A DNA stretch of 18,382 nt from an uncultured Pedobacter sp. (GTDB lineage Bacteria; Bacteroidota; Bacteroidia; Sphingobacteriales; Sphingobacteriaceae), in contig NZ_CAMLHF010000103.1 in the NCBI RefSeq assembly GCF_946479715.1, forward strand, positions 1 to 18,382, given 5' to 3'. Position 1 is the stretch's first letter. The number at the start of each line of letters is the position of its first letter. The translations under genes and the position numbers were made by a program. This document shows, piece by piece, positions 8,523-16,520 of this stretch. The notes beneath the pieces are model-generated. The model ran no database searches, was not told where the DNA came from, and saw nothing but the letters and a program-made list of their open reading frames with translations.

Positions 8523-8870
8523 ATGATCGTATACGGAATACCAAATTGCAATACTGTTAAAAAAGCCATGACCTGGTTAACTGAAAATGGATTTAAACCC
8601 GAGTTTCATGACTTTAAAAAAAAGGGGATTAGTGCCGAAAAATTAAATATCTGGTGTGATACATTTGGCTGGGAAAATGTATTGAACAAAAAAGGGACTA
8701 CCTGGAAAAAACTGAGTATTGAGGAACAACAAGAAGTAAATAGCAAAGAAAGCGCTATTAAGGTTTTATTGATTTATACCAGCGCTATTAAACGCCCAAT
8801 AATAGAGGTTGATGGAAAACCTATCCTAATTAGCTTTAGTGAAGAAAATTACCAAAGCGCTTTAAAATAG
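8523..8870 (+). CDS. YffB/Spx-ArsC-like thioredoxin-fold protein
   Basis: Small cytoplasmic protein of 115 residues in the ArsC/Spx superfamily, closest in pattern to the YffB subgroup. Seen directly: the N-terminal YGIPNCNTVKKA with C9; the block GWENVLNKKGTTWKKL (about 49-64), which is highly typical of YffB-like proteins; and IKRPIIEVDGKPI (89-101), with the RP pair shared with ArsC. A second cysteine is C45. YffB-like proteins are poorly understood and have been proposed to act on glutathione or other thiols. True arsenate reductase function is not supported here, since no ars genes are nearby. The length is normal for the family and the start is well placed behind the -7 box. It is divergent from the LytS-type kinase, and an unrelated secreted-protein gene follows after 93 bases with its own promoter element. 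Confidence 0.9.
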   Translation: MIVYGIPNCNTVKKAMTWLTENGFKPEFHDFKKKGISAEKLNIWCDTFGWENVLNKKGTTWKKLSIEEQQEVNSKESAIKVLLIYTSAIKRPIIEVDGKPILISFSEENYQSALK

Positions 8871-8952
8871 TATTTCGAAAAAATTTATCTTAACGCAGGA
8901 ACATTTTGCTGTTAATATTTGTTAAATAGTTAACGTGGCACTTAAACAGCGT

Positions 8953-8960
8953 TATATTTG
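8953..8960 (+). promoter_or_regulatory. Bacteroidota -7 promoter element for the secreted CarboxypepD_reg-like gene
   Basis: TATATTTG fits TAnnTTTG exactly and ends four bases before the ATG at 8964. A weak -33 candidate (TTA, 8930-8932) is 20 bases upstream. The predicted start of transcription falls at the start codon, giving a leaderless or nearly leaderless message. This position also argues against the upstream TTG at 8958 as the translation start. Confidence 0.6.
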
Positions 8961-8963
8961 AAT

Positions 8964-9701
8964 ATGCTTAAGAAACTTTTGTTTGCATTGATTTTAATGG
9001 CTCCTTTATCACTTTGGGCACAAAATGTTGTTTCGGGAACTGTTTATGATTTTGAGATAAAGACTTTGCCGCTTCAGGAGGTAAATGTTAAGAATTTTAA
9101 TAACAATCAAACTACAAAAACAAAAGCTTCAGGTAATTTTTCGCTTGCCGCTAAGATCGGAGATGTATTAGAATTCTCTTTAAATGGATACCATAAGGAT
9201 ACACTTTATCTTACAAACCTTTCTCCAAAAACAATATTCCTTCCCGGAAGTTCAACCAGTTTAAAGGAAGTAAAGATTTTAAGTGCAAAAATAAACCCTA
9301 CAATTTTAGCCCCGGATCCCGAAGCTAAAGAATTTAAACGGGTTGAGGCTGATGATTATAAGGGTAAACCTAATGTTTCAAAAGCAGGTGGGCTTAAGTT
9401 GAATCTGGGGTATGGTAAGTATAAAGAGAAGCAGGCCAAAATAAAGGATCTGGAAGAGAAAGATCAATATGAAAATGAGATAAAAAGTGTTTTTACTGAA
9501 GCCTATGTTTCAGATCTGGTAAAATTAAAGGGGCAGGAATTAAAAGATTTTATGACCATGTATAGGCCACCGGTTGCAACAGTGCAAAGCAACAGGCCAT
9601 TTGATTACAAATATTATACTGTTCAGGCCTACCATAAGTGGTTAAAATTACCTCCTTCTCAAAGAAAACCACCTCAGGTACCAAGGTTAAAGAAAAACTA
9701 A
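8964..9701 (+). CDS. Secreted protein with CarboxypepD_reg-like (beta-sandwich) domain
   Basis: Exported protein of 245 residues. A clear signal peptide is present (MLKKLLFALILMAPLSLWA, likely cut before Q20). Residues of about 21-105 resemble the carboxypeptidase regulatory-like/TonB-receptor plug-associated sandwich of Bacteroidota (VVSGTVYDFEIKTLPLQEVNVKN, then KASGNFSLAAKIGDVLEFSLNGY and LKEVKILSAK). The rest (about 106-245) is charged, lysine-rich and proline-rich, with a short helical stretch of about 150-170 (KEKQAKIKDLEEKDQYENEI). No catalytic domain or membrane anchor is visible. The role is unknown; an envelope-associated protein is likely. I start it at ATG 8964 rather than TTG 8958, because the -7 box covers 8953-8960 and the signal peptide fits this start. 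The M1 peptidase gene follows after 75 bases and may be cotranscribed. Confidence 0.85.
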   Translation: MLKKLLFALILMAPLSLWAQNVVSGTVYDFEIKTLPLQEVNVKNFNNNQTTKTKASGNFSLAAKIGDVLEFSLNGYHKDTLYLTNLSPKTIFLPGSSTSLKEVKILSAKINPTILAPDPEAKEFKRVEADDYKGKPNVSKAGGLKLNLGYGKYKEKQAKIKDLEEKDQYENEIKSVFTEAYVSDLVKLKGQELKDFMTMYRPPVATVQSNRPFDYKYYTVQAYHKWLKLPPSQRKPPQVPRLKKN

Positions 9702-9776
9702 TAAAGTCGTTACATTACCAGGGGATAGGTTGTATTTTATACCTTTATTTCGAAATCTTTAAACTTAAACTTTTAT

Positions 9777-11741
9777 ATGTCTTACAAGTCAACCATACTA
9801 GTGGTATTGTTGTGTGCATTTGCTTTGACTACCGTGGCGCAGCAAACAGATCCAAATGCTGGCAACTACGATGCGCATGCTGCATTCAGTCCACTTTTTT
9901 ATACTAAAAATGGAAACGAATATAGATCAGCAAGTGGTTATCCGGGACCAAAATACTGGCAGAATCATGCTGATTATTCTATTACTGCAGATCTTGACGA
10001 AACAAATAATAAAATAACTGGTACAGTTACCATTACATATAAAAATAATAGTCCTGATAAATTACCTTATTTATGGCTCCAGCTAGACCAAAATCTATTT
10101 GCACCCGATTCTAGAGGAAATGCACTTATTGCTGCTGGAAGCAGATATGGGGCCAGGGGCGAGAAGCTAAACGGAGGATATAAAATAGAAGGCTTAACCG
10201 TATTACAAAAACAGAAAGAAGTTAAGTTTACCTCTTTAATAGAGGATACCCGTATGCAGATAAGACTAGCCGAACCAATGGCTGCTACAGGAGATGTAGT
10301 TACAATAAAAATGAATTTCTCTTTCATCATTCCTATTAATGGATCTGATCGCATGGGACATTTAACAACTAAGAATGGCGAAATATTCTCGATAGCTCAG
10401 TGGTTCCCCCGCATGTGTGTGTATGATGATGTTCTAGGATGGAATACCTTACCTTATTGGGGAGCAGGAGAATTCTATTGCGAGTATGGCGATTTTGATT
10501 TCACGGTAACCGTTCCTGCAAATCATATTGTTATGGGATCTGGTGAGTTGGTGAATCCACAAGAGGTTTTTACACCTGTACAATTACAACGATGGAATGA
10601 AGCAAAAGCTAGTGATAAAACAATCTCGATAAGATCTGAATCTGAAGTTAAGGATCCAAAATCTCGTCCGGCTAAAGATAAACTCACATGGAAATTTAAA
10701 ATTAAAAATGCCAGGGATGTTGCCTGGGGATCATCAAAAGCATTTGTTTTGGATGCTGCACGCATCAATTTACCTAGTGGCAAGAAATCATTAGCTGTTT
10801 CTGCTCATCCGGTTGAAAGTAACGGGAGTGATGGCTATGGCAGAGCGGTTGAGTATGTTAAAACTTCAATAGAGCATTATTCCGATAAATGGTTTGAATA
10901 TCCATATCCCATGGCTGTAAACGTTGCTAGTAATGTTGGTGGGATGGAATACCCAGGGATTGTTTTTTGCGGCTGGAAAGCTAAAAAGGGGAGTGCCTGG
11001 GGAGTTATAGACCATGAATTTGGACATACCTGGTTTCCTATGATTGTAGGCAGTAATGAACGTAAATACGGCTGGATGGACGAAGGCTTTAATACTTTTA
11101 TTAATGGAATATCATCAGCTGCATTTAATAATGGCGAGTATAAAAAAACTCCTGATGATATGCACAAAGTTGCCAACAAGCTGCAAAACCCAGAAGTAGA
11201 ATATATAATGCTAAGCCCGGATGCTATGAGGGAACGCAATATTGGAGAGAATTTATACTATAAACCTGCTCAGGGATTGAATATATTAAGAAACGTAATA
11301 CTAGGTGCAGATCGCTTTGATTATGCTTTTAGACAATATATAGATCATTGGGCTTTTAAGCACCCAATGCCAGATGATTTTTTCCGTTCTATCGAAAATG
11401 GTGCTGGTGAAGATCTTTCATGGTTCTGGAGAGGGTGGTTTCTTGAAAACTGGAAGATGGACCAGGCTATTGTTAGTGTATCAGAATCTAACAGGGATGA
11501 AGCCAGGGGTTATAACATAGTTGTTGCCAATCTCGAAAAAATGCCAATGCCGATTATTTTGGAGATTAAAACCAAAAGTGGTAAAACTGACCATGTGAAA
11601 ATTCCGGTAGACGTTTGGATGCGGAATAATGTATGGACCGTACCTTACCCTACAACTGAGGAAGTGGTGTCGGTTATTTTAGATCCGGAGAATCTATTGC
11701 CTGATGTGAATAACGACAACAATAAATGGAAGAAAAATTAG
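9777..11741 (+). CDS. Secreted M1-family zinc metallopeptidase
   Basis: Exported peptidase of 654 residues with a signal peptide (about 1-21, ending TTVAQQ). It has the M1 (gluzincin) arrangement: a beta-rich N-terminal domain at about 65-330; the substrate-binding GGMEYPG at 388-394, in place of the classic GAMEN; the zinc site H413-EFGH417; and the third ligand E436 in WMDEGFNTF, exactly 18 residues after H417. Y494/Y495 in NLYYKPAQG are candidates for the catalytic tyrosine. E391 is the likely alpha-amino anchor, which suggests aminopeptidase activity. After the catalytic helical part the protein ends with a beta-like segment of about 565-640. It is probably periplasmic or surface-associated and used in peptide breakdown. 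A weak -7-like element (TACCTTTA, 9740-9747) lies upstream. The gene is convergent with the DUF2027 gene, and a palindrome lies between them. Confidence 0.93.
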   Translation: MSYKSTILVVLLCAFALTTVAQQTDPNAGNYDAHAAFSPLFYTKNGNEYRSASGYPGPKYWQNHADYSITADLDETNNKITGTVTITYKNNSPDKLPYLWLQLDQNLFAPDSRGNALIAAGSRYGARGEKLNGGYKIEGLTVLQKQKEVKFTSLIEDTRMQIRLAEPMAATGDVVTIKMNFSFIIPINGSDRMGHLTTKNGEIFSIAQWFPRMCVYDDVLGWNTLPYWGAGEFYCEYGDFDFTVTVPANHIVMGSGELVNPQEVFTPVQLQRWNEAKASDKTISIRSESEVKDPKSRPAKDKLTWKFKIKNARDVAWGSSKAFVLDAARINLPSGKKSLAVSAHPVESNGSDGYGRAVEYVKTSIEHYSDKWFEYPYPMAVNVASNVGGMEYPGIVFCGWKAKKGSAWGVIDHEFGHTWFPMIVGSNERKYGWMDEGFNTFINGISSAAFNNGEYKKTPDDMHKVANKLQNPEVEYIMLSPDAMRERNIGENLYYKPAQGLNILRNVILGADRFDYAFRQYIDHWAFKHPMPDDFFRSIENGAGEDLSWFWRGWFLENWKMDQAIVSVSESNRDEARGYNIVVANLEKMPMPIILEIKTKSGKTDHVKIPVDVWMRNNVWTVPYPTTEEVVSVILDPENLLPDVNNDNNKWKKN

Positions 11742-11776
11742 TCAATTACTGATGAGGGGTTGTTTTTAAAGCAATG

Positions 11777-11820
11777 GTCATCTCGACGAAAGGAGAGATC
11801 TCTCCTTTCGTCGAGATGAC
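11777..11820. repeat. Perfect 44-bp palindrome (REP-like) between convergent genes
   Basis: Two 22-base arms with no spacer are exact reverse complements, centred between 11798 and 11799; the outer ends read GTCATCTCGA and TCGAGATGAC. As RNA it would fold into a long hairpin, but no T-run follows on either strand, so it is not a standard intrinsic terminator. It sits in the 113-base gap between the M1 peptidase stop and the DUF2027 gene stop. The GTCATCTCGA edge resembles intergenic REP-like repeats that I recall from Bacteroidota genomes. That resemblance is from memory and needs a genome search. Confidence 0.93.
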
Positions 11821-11854
11821 GATTTGTGCTATAGCAAGACGTAGCTAATTTTAG

Positions 11855-12496
11855 TTAATGGCTTTTGAAAAAACTTTCTTTCAGCTTTTGAGCATCAATT
11901 AAAGGTTCAGGTTCATCTAGGCGGATCAACCATCCTTTTTGCTTTAGCAAACTAATATCTTCTTTAGCAACAGAAAGATCCTTGCCTTTTATGCTTCTAT
12001 TTATAGCAATAGGAGGTTTAGGTTCAACATTAGCTGTTGTATGAAACAATACTTCAATATTAAACTTAGGCCAGATCTGTATATCGCCAAGTTGATCTGA
12101 ATAGATCTTTTTAGCCGAATGAGGAGCCGAAATGTTTGCAAACTCACCTTTAAAATTTCCACCTTTTTCCGTAGTTAAGCTAACAAGTAATTGGAAAGAC
12201 GTTTCATTCACGATATGAAAGTGTGCAACAGAATTACTATGCTGATCTGTTACAATGGCAAGAAATACACCATCTTTAATAAACTCTGCCTGAGGTATAA
12301 CAGGCGTAGGGCGGTTGGTAACAACGTCATTGTCTATAATTTCACCATGTACTAATGTTACTTTAGATGCCAAAACCGGTATCTCAAAATCATTGGCATC
12401 AGTAACGCCAATGGTATCTTTGTCGATAATTCTGGTAATGTACCCTTCTAAATTCTCGTCAACAAAACGAACAAAGTCTCCTAGTTTGAAATTCAT
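11855..12496 (-). CDS. DUF2027 family protein lacking an Smr domain
   Basis: Cytoplasmic protein of 213 residues. The N-terminal 50 residues form a small beta domain ([44 protein letters not shown]) typical of the start of Bacteroidota DUF2027 proteins. The central part (about 70-155) matches the beta-rich core ([11 protein letters not shown]...[18 protein letters not shown]). As I recall, related proteins often continue into a proline-rich linker and an Smr (MutS2-related) nuclease domain. Here a different, short charged tail (about 160-213) ends the protein and no Smr motif is seen. The stop is followed by the palindrome, with no sign of a frameshifted Smr remnant downstream. Function is unknown. 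It is divergent from the VF530 gene; a perfect -7 box on the minus strand (12514-12521) places its mRNA start about ten bases before the ATG. Confidence 0.8.
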   Translation of the reverse strand: MNFKLGDFVRFVDENLEGYITRIIDKDTIGVTDANDFEIPVLASKVTLVHGEIIDNDVVTNRPTPVIPQAEFIKDGVFLAIVTDQHSNSVAHFHIVNETSFQLLVSLTTEKGGNFKGEFANISAPHSAKKIYSDQLGDIQIWPKFNIEVLFHTTANVEPKPPIAINRSIKGKDLSVAKEDISLLKQKGWLIRLDEPEPLIDAQKLKESFFKSH

Positions 12497-12513
12497 ATAT
12501 TTTTATTTATGTC

Positions 12514-12521
12514 CAAATTTA
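12514..12521 (-). promoter_or_regulatory. -7 promoter element for the DUF2027 gene
   Basis: On the minus strand this reads TAAATTTG, an exact fit to TAnnTTTG. The predicted transcript starts about ten bases before the ATG at 12496. It lies only 11 bases from the -7 box of the divergent VF530 gene, so each polymerase footprint would cover the other promoter. No good -33 box was found. Confidence 0.55.
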
Positions 12522-12532
12522 GTTATTCTTAT

Positions 12533-12540
12533 TATTTTTG
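12533..12540 (+). promoter_or_regulatory. -7 promoter element for the VF530 gene
   Basis: TATTTTTG is an exact fit to TAnnTTTG and ends five bases before ATG 12545, predicting a near-leaderless message. It argues against the in-frame ATG at 12509, which would lie upstream of the promoter. No clear -33 box was found. Confidence 0.55.
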
Positions 12541-12544
12541 TGGC

Positions 12545-12766
12545 ATGGCCATAGATGAGCAGAAAAATAATCCATTGCACGGAAAAACACTCGAGTTTAT
12601 TCTAAAACAACTTGTATGGCACTATGGCTGGGAAGAATTGGGCCTTCTTGTTAAAATTGCCTGTTTTAATAATAATCCCACAATGAACTCAAGCCTTAAG
12701 TTTTTACGTAAGACTGACTGGGCCAGGAAAAAAGTGGAGAAATTATACTTGAACACCTTTCACTAA
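12545..12766 (+). CDS. VF530 (DUF2132) family small DNA-binding-type protein
   Basis: Small basic protein of 73 residues. It carries the family hallmarks almost end to end: [16 protein letters not shown] (9-24), HYGWEELG (26-33), [18 protein letters not shown] (40-57) and [11 protein letters not shown] (59-69). The family is named after Vibrio fischeri VF530 and is annotated as DNA-binding on structural grounds; its cellular role is not established. I use the ATG at 12545 because family conservation begins there and the promoter box at 12533-12540 lies upstream. The in-frame ATG at 12509 would add twelve residues encoded by the promoter region. It is divergent from the DUF2027 gene across a 48-base gap with facing -7 boxes. 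It is followed by 283 bases without a gene. Confidence 0.92.
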   Translation: MAIDEQKNNPLHGKTLEFILKQLVWHYGWEELGLLVKIACFNNNPTMNSSLKFLRKTDWARKKVEKLYLNTFH

Positions 12767-12780
12767 CACGATTGCTTTAA

Positions 12781-12824
12781 GACAGGTTCGACGCTGCTTC
12801 GAGGTTTGTTCGAGGATGCTTCTG
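12781..12824. repeat. Tandem array of 11-base units with TTCGA
   Basis: Four consecutive 11-base units can be read: GACAGGTTCGA, CGCTGCTTCGA, GGTTTGTTCGA and GGATGCTTCTG. Three end in TTCGA and the fourth is degenerate (TTCTG). It lies just after the VF530 gene. No protein-coding frame is convincing here. The remaining gap to the str promoter (about 12825-12959) shows no gene, terminator or further repeat that I can support. Confidence 0.6.
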
Positions 12825-12959
12825 AAAAAAGTATCTGTTTTCCAAAGGGATCCCCCTACCAATCCTCAATCTGCTTTCATCCAAACCCGGATACACCGTA
12901 TTGAACCCTTATTATTTATTCCGTGAATCTTATGGTTTGAATAATTTTGTGTTAACCCC

Positions 12960-12990
12960 TTGATTTATAAAATGTATTGTCTTACCTTTG
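12960..12990 (+). promoter_or_regulatory. Promoter of the str operon (rpsL-rpsG-fusA-rpsJ)
   Basis: A TTG -33 element (12960-12962) is followed, after 20 bases, by TACCTTTG (12983-12990), an exact TAnnTTTG -7 box. This is the best-matched promoter in the window, as expected for ribosomal genes. Transcription should start near 12995, giving a leader of about 55 bases. The leader opens with a small possible hairpin (CCCT-TATTG-AGGG, 12995-13007), then a purine-rich, A-rich stretch before the rpsL ATG. No Shine-Dalgarno is seen there. Confidence 0.8.
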
Positions 12991-13049
12991 CAGTCCCTTA
13001 TTGAGGGGTAAAGTTTTTAAACATAAAATAAGAAAAACAAAAAAGAACA

Positions 13050-13463
13050 ATGCCAACCATTCAACAATTAGTTAGAAAAGGTAGAGTAGCACTGGAGTTC
13101 AAGAGTAAGTCTCCGGCGTTGGACAGCTGTCCACAGCGAAGAGGTGTATGTACACGTGTATATACCACTACCCCTAAAAAACCAAACTCAGCAATGCGTA
13201 AAGTTGCACGTGTACGTTTAACCAATGGTAAAGAGGTTAACGCTTACATCCCTGGAGAAGGTCACAATTTACAGGAGCACTCAATCGTATTGATACGTGG
13301 TGGACGTGTTAAAGATTTACCAGGTGTACGTTATCACATCATCCGTGGAGCATTAGATACTTCAGGAGTTGCTGGTCGTAACCAACGTCGTTCAAAATAT
13401 GGTACTAAACGTCCTAAGCCAGGACAAGTAGCAGCGGCACCAACAAAAGGTAAAAAGAAATAA
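13050..13463 (+). CDS. rpsL: Small ribosomal subunit protein uS12
   Basis: 30S decoding-centre protein of 137 residues. Conserved blocks are visible: [21 protein letters not shown] (about 27-47), [10 protein letters not shown] (69-78), [13 protein letters not shown] (84-96) and KYGTKRPKP (near 119-127). K43 and K88, the two lysines whose change commonly gives streptomycin resistance, are both unchanged. D89 is the residue that RimO methylthiolates in other bacteria. The C-terminus is extended by about 13 residues over E. coli S12, with a lysine-rich tail (PTKGKKK). It is the first gene of the str operon, behind a strong promoter with an A-rich leader. Confidence 0.99.
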   Translation: MPTIQQLVRKGRVALEFKSKSPALDSCPQRRGVCTRVYTTTPKKPNSAMRKVARVRLTNGKEVNAYIPGEGHNLQEHSIVLIRGGRVKDLPGVRYHIIRGALDTSGVAGRNQRRSKYGTKRPKPGQVAAAPTKGKKK

Positions 13464-13465
13464 TT

Positions 13466-13472
13466 AGGAGGA
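13466..13472 (+). promoter_or_regulatory. Strong Shine-Dalgarno before rpsG
   Basis: AGGAGGA lies eight bases before the rpsG ATG, in the 16-base rpsL-rpsG gap. It is a near-perfect Shine-Dalgarno, unusual here because other starts in the window lack one and because Bacteroidota ribosomes are known to use these sequences little. Confidence 0.85.
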
Positions 13473-13479
13473 AAGAAAA

Positions 13480-13947
13480 ATGAGAAAGTCAAAACCAAAA
13501 AAGAGAATTATCCTTCCTGATCCAAAATTTAACGATGTTCAGGTGACGAGATTTGTAAATAATATGATGTACGATGGAAAAAAATCTATCGCATATGATA
13601 TTTTTTATGATGCTGTTGAATTAGCTGAGAAAAAAGCTGGTGAGAACGGTTTAGAAGTATGGAAACGTGCTTTAGCAAATGTAATGCCTGCAGTAGAGGT
13701 TAAGTCACGCCGTGTTGGTGGTGCTAACTTTCAGGTACCTACAGAAGTAAGACCAGACCGTAAGATTGCTTTAGGCATGAAATGGTTAATTTCTTACGCT
13801 CGTAAACGTGGTGAAAAAACCATGAAAGAAAAATTAGCAGGTGAAATCGTTTCAGCAGCTAAAGGTGAAGGTGCAGCAGTGAAAAAGAAAGAAGATACGC
13901 ATAAAATGGCTGAGGCTAACAAAGCGTTCTCACATTTCCGTTTCTAA
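13480..13947 (+). CDS. rpsG: Small ribosomal subunit protein uS7
   Basis: Primary 16S rRNA-binding protein of the 30S head, 155 residues, the normal length. Typical segments are present: [18 protein letters not shown] at the start, [25 protein letters not shown] (22-46), [21 protein letters not shown] (74-94) and the C-terminal [17 protein letters not shown]. It is the second gene of the str operon, 16 bases after rpsL and 17 bases before fusA. In E. coli S7 represses its own operon; whether that happens here cannot be read from the sequence. Its start is marked by a rare clear Shine-Dalgarno. Confidence 0.99.
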   Translation: MRKSKPKKRIILPDPKFNDVQVTRFVNNMMYDGKKSIAYDIFYDAVELAEKKAGENGLEVWKRALANVMPAVEVKSRRVGGANFQVPTEVRPDRKIALGMKWLISYARKRGEKTMKEKLAGEIVSAAKGEGAAVKKKEDTHKMAEANKAFSHFRF

Positions 13948-13964
13948 TATTTGAAATTATTATA

Positions 13965-16079
13965 ATGTCAAGAGATTTAAAATTTACTAGAAATATCAGG
14001 ATCGCGGCTCACATTGATGCAGGTAAAACTACAACAACAGAGCGTATCCTTTATTATGCTGGGGTAAACCACAAGATTGGTGAGGTACACGAAGGTGCAT
14101 CAACCATGGACTGGATGGTACAGGAAGCTGAACGCGGGATAACAATCACGTCTGCAGCAACTACTGTATTCTGGCCTTACCGTGGTAATAAATATCAGGT
14201 AAACGTTATCGATACTCCAGGACACGTGGATTTTACCGTAGAGGTAAACCGTTCATTGCGTGTACTTGACGGATTGGTGTTTTTATTTTCAGCAGTTGAT
14301 GGTGTTGAGCCTCAATCTGAAACTAACTGGCGTTTAGCTAACAACTATGCAGTTCCTCGTATTGGTTTCGTTAATAAAATGGACCGTTCTGGAGCTGACT
14401 TCTTAAAAGTTGTTAAACAGGTTAAAGATATGTTGGGCAGTCATGCTGTTCCTTTGCAATTACCAATCGGTGCTGAAGATAACTTTACTGGTGTTGTTGA
14501 TTTGATCAATAACCGTGGTATTGTTTGGAATGAGCACGATAAAGGTATGACTTTTACTGAGGTTCCAATTCCTGCCGATATGGTTGATGAGGTTGCTGAA
14601 TGGAGAGAGAATTTATTAGAAGCTGTTGCTGATTACGATGAGTCTTTGATGGAGAAATTCTTCGAAGATCCAAGTTCAATCACTGAGCGTGAGATTCTTG
14701 ATGCATTGCGTAAAGCTACTTTAGATGCTAAAATCGTTCCTATGGTGTGTGGTTCATCTTTCAAAAACAAAGGTGTTCAAACCATGCTTGATTTGGTAAT
14801 GGAATTATTGCCTTCGCCAATGGATGTGGATGGTATCACAGGTACTAACCCAGAAACTGGTCAGGAAGTAACTCGTCAGCCAGATATTAACGAGCCTTTT
14901 GCAGCTTTAGCATTTAAAATTGCAACGGATCCTTTCGTAGGTCGTTTGTGCTTTATCCGTGTTTATTCAGGTAACTTAGAAGCTGGTTCATACGTTTATA
15001 ATGCACGTTCTGAAAACAAAGAGCGTATTTCTCGTATCTTCCAAATGCACGCTAACAAGCAAAACCCAATTCCTAATGTAGGTGCTGGTGATATTGCTGC
15101 GGTAGTAGGATTTAAAGATATCAAAACAGGTGATACACTTTGTGATGAGAAACATCCAATTGTTCTTGAATCAATGGATTTCCCAGAGCCGGTTATCGGT
15201 TTAGCAATTGAGCCTAAAACTCAAGCTGATATTGATAAATTAGGTATGGGCTTATCTAAATTAGCTGAAGAGGATCCTACCTTTAGAGTTCAAACTGATC
15301 AGGAAACTGGCCAGACTGTAATCTCTGGTATGGGTGAGCTTCACTTAGATATTTTGATCGATCGTTTAAAACGTGAGTTCAAAGTTGAAGTTAATCAAGG
15401 TGCTCCACAAGTTGCTTACAAAGAAGCAATTAATGGAACCGTTCAACATCGTGAGACATATAAAAAACAATCTGGTGGTCGTGGTAAATTTGCGGACATC
15501 CAAGTTGTTATCTCTCCAATTGATGCTGATTGGGAAAAAGGTGGATTGCAGTTTGTTAACGAAATTACTGGTGGTTCAATTCCTCGTGAATTTATCCCAT
15601 CTGTAGAAAAAGGATTTGCTGCATCTATGGCTAACGGAGTATTGGCTGGTTACCCACTACCAGACATGAAAGTTCGCTTAATTGATGGTTCATTCCACGC
15701 AGTCGATTCAGATGCTTTATCTTTTGAACTTGCAGCTAAAATGGCATATCGTGAGGCGTTACCTAAATGTAACCCTGTATTGATGGAGCCAATCATGAAA
15801 ATCGAGATCCTTACTCCTGAAGAAAACATGGGAGATGTAATCGGTGACATGAACCGTCGTCGTGGTCAACTTTTAGGAATGGATACACGTAATGGTGCTC
15901 AAGTAATTAAAGCAACTGTACCTCTTTCTGAGATGTTTGGTTATGTAACTCAGTTACGTACCATTACTTCTGGTCGTGCAACCTCTACAATGGAGTTTGA
16001 TCACTACGAGCCAGCTCCGAAAAACGTTCAGGACGAAGTAATTGCTAAATCAAAAGGCAGAATTAAATCTGTAGAATAA
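13965..16079 (+). CDS. fusA: Translation elongation factor G
   Basis: Ribosomal translocase GTPase of 704 residues, full length. The GTP-binding motifs are intact: G1 AHIDAGKT (15-22), the switch I region with RGIT (57-60), G3 DTPGH (83-87) and G4 NKMD (137-140). The G' insert, domain II (near 310-390), domain III and the domain IV block [13 protein letters not shown] follow, and the protein ends in a domain V pattern ([27 protein letters not shown]). It is the third gene of the str operon, 17 bases after rpsG; tuf does not follow. The gap to rpsJ holds a stable hairpin. No truncation or unusual residue was noticed. Confidence 0.99.
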   Translation: MSRDLKFTRNIRIAAHIDAGKTTTTERILYYAGVNHKIGEVHEGASTMDWMVQEAERGITITSAATTVFWPYRGNKYQVNVIDTPGHVDFTVEVNRSLRVLDGLVFLFSAVDGVEPQSETNWRLANNYAVPRIGFVNKMDRSGADFLKVVKQVKDMLGSHAVPLQLPIGAEDNFTGVVDLINNRGIVWNEHDKGMTFTEVPIPADMVDEVAEWRENLLEAVADYDESLMEKFFEDPSSITEREILDALRKATLDAKIVPMVCGSSFKNKGVQTMLDLVMELLPSPMDVDGITGTNPETGQEVTRQPDINEPFAALAFKIATDPFVGRLCFIRVYSGNLEAGSYVYNARSENKERISRIFQMHANKQNPIPNVGAGDIAAVVGFKDIKTGDTLCDEKHPIVLESMDFPEPVIGLAIEPKTQADIDKLGMGLSKLAEEDPTFRVQTDQETGQTVISGMGELHLDILIDRLKREFKVEVNQGAPQVAYKEAINGTVQHRETYKKQSGGRGKFADIQVVISPIDADWEKGGLQFVNEITGGSIPREFIPSVEKGFAASMANGVLAGYPLPDMKVRLIDGSFHAVDSDALSFELAAKMAYREALPKCNPVLMEPIMKIEILTPEENMGDVIGDMNRRRGQLLGMDTRNGAQVIKATVPLSEMFGYVTQLRTITSGRATSTMEFDHYEPAPKNVQDEVIAKSKGRIKSVE

Positions 16080-16088
16080 AAATAAATT

Positions 16089-16121
16089 GGCAGCCGGTTA
16101 TTAATAGCTCTAACCGGCGCC
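16089..16121 (+). promoter_or_regulatory. Hairpin in the fusA-rpsJ gap
   Basis: GCCGGTTA (16093-16100) pairs exactly with TAACCGGC (16111-16118) around a ten-base loop. With a one-base bulge (A16092), GGC (16089-16091) pairs further with GCC (16119-16121). It is stable and GC-rich in an otherwise AT-rich gap, but has no U-run, so it is not an intrinsic terminator. It may be an RNA processing, stability or translational control element for the last gene of the operon. Confidence 0.65.
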
Positions 16122-16138
16122 TTAATTAAATAAATACC

Positions 16139-16444
16139 ATGAGCCAAAGAATCAGAATTAAATTGAAATCTTACGATTACAACTTGGTAGATAAATCTGC
16201 TGAGAAAATCGTAAAAACTGTTAAGCCTACGGGCGCAGTGGTTAGCGGACCGATTCCGTTGCCAACAGAAAAGAAAATATTCACAGTTTTGCGTTCACCA
16301 CACGTGAACAAAAAAGCACGTGAGCAGTTTCAATTATGCGCATACAAACGTTTGTTAGACATTTATAGCTCTAACTCTAAAACAGTTGATGCTTTGATGA
16401 AACTTGAGCTACCTAGCGGTGTTGAAGTAGAAATTAAAGTATAA
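16139..16444 (+). CDS. rpsJ: Small ribosomal subunit protein uS10
   Basis: 30S head protein, also known as NusE in transcription antitermination, 101 residues. It shows the family pattern: [25 protein letters not shown] at the start, [30 protein letters not shown] (35-64), HK-type residues in the loop and the terminal [12 protein letters not shown]. It follows fusA by 59 bases on the same strand. Unlike the classic S10 operon it is not followed by rplC; a strong terminator comes right after. No Shine-Dalgarno is seen. Confidence 0.99.
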   Translation: MSQRIRIKLKSYDYNLVDKSAEKIVKTVKPTGAVVSGPIPLPTEKKIFTVLRSPHVNKKAREQFQLCAYKRLLDIYSSNSKTVDALMKLELPSGVEVEIKV

Positions 16445-16462
16445 CTATACTTTAACGTTAAC

Positions 16463-16499
16463 AAAAAAGCCCTTGAAATTAATTTTCAAGGGCTTTTTT
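16463..16499. terminator. Bidirectional intrinsic terminator
   Basis: GCCCTTGAAA (16469-16478) pairs exactly with TTTCAAGGGC (16484-16493) around a five-base loop. Six A bases precede the stem and six T bases follow it, so a U-run follows the hairpin when read from either side. It lies between convergent rpsJ and the minus-strand coiled-coil gene, and should end both transcripts. Confidence 0.93.
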
Positions 16500-16520
16500 G
16501 TTTGCATTGCAGTAACCTGT

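Noticed and set aside
8523..8870. Arsenate reductase (arsC) for the thioredoxin-fold gene
   Set aside because: The GWENVLNKKGTTW block is typical of the YffB subgroup, and there are no ars genes nearby. Arsenate reduction is not supported.
8958..8963. TTG start two codons upstream for the secreted CarboxypepD_reg-like protein
   Set aside because: The TTG is part of the -7 promoter box (8953-8960). ATG 8964 gives a normal signal peptide.
10877..11239. A 120-codon minus-strand open frame antisense to the M1 peptidase
   Set aside because: It lies fully within a well-supported peptidase gene, with the HEFGH zinc site and third ligand in the plus frame. The antisense product has no recognisable family or signal.
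11777..11820. Intrinsic terminator for the M1 peptidase gene
   Set aside because: The stem is long and perfect but is not followed by a T-run in either direction, so I list it as a palindromic repeat. It could still slow polymerase.
12509..12544. Upstream in-frame ATG for the VF530 protein
   Set aside because: It lies before the -7 box at 12533-12540, and family conservation starts only after ATG 12545.
12767..13049. A small gene, tRNA or CRISPR array in the gap before rpsL
   Set aside because: No cloverleaf pattern, no spaced repeats of CRISPR type and no convincing coding frame. The 11-base periodic element has no spacers.
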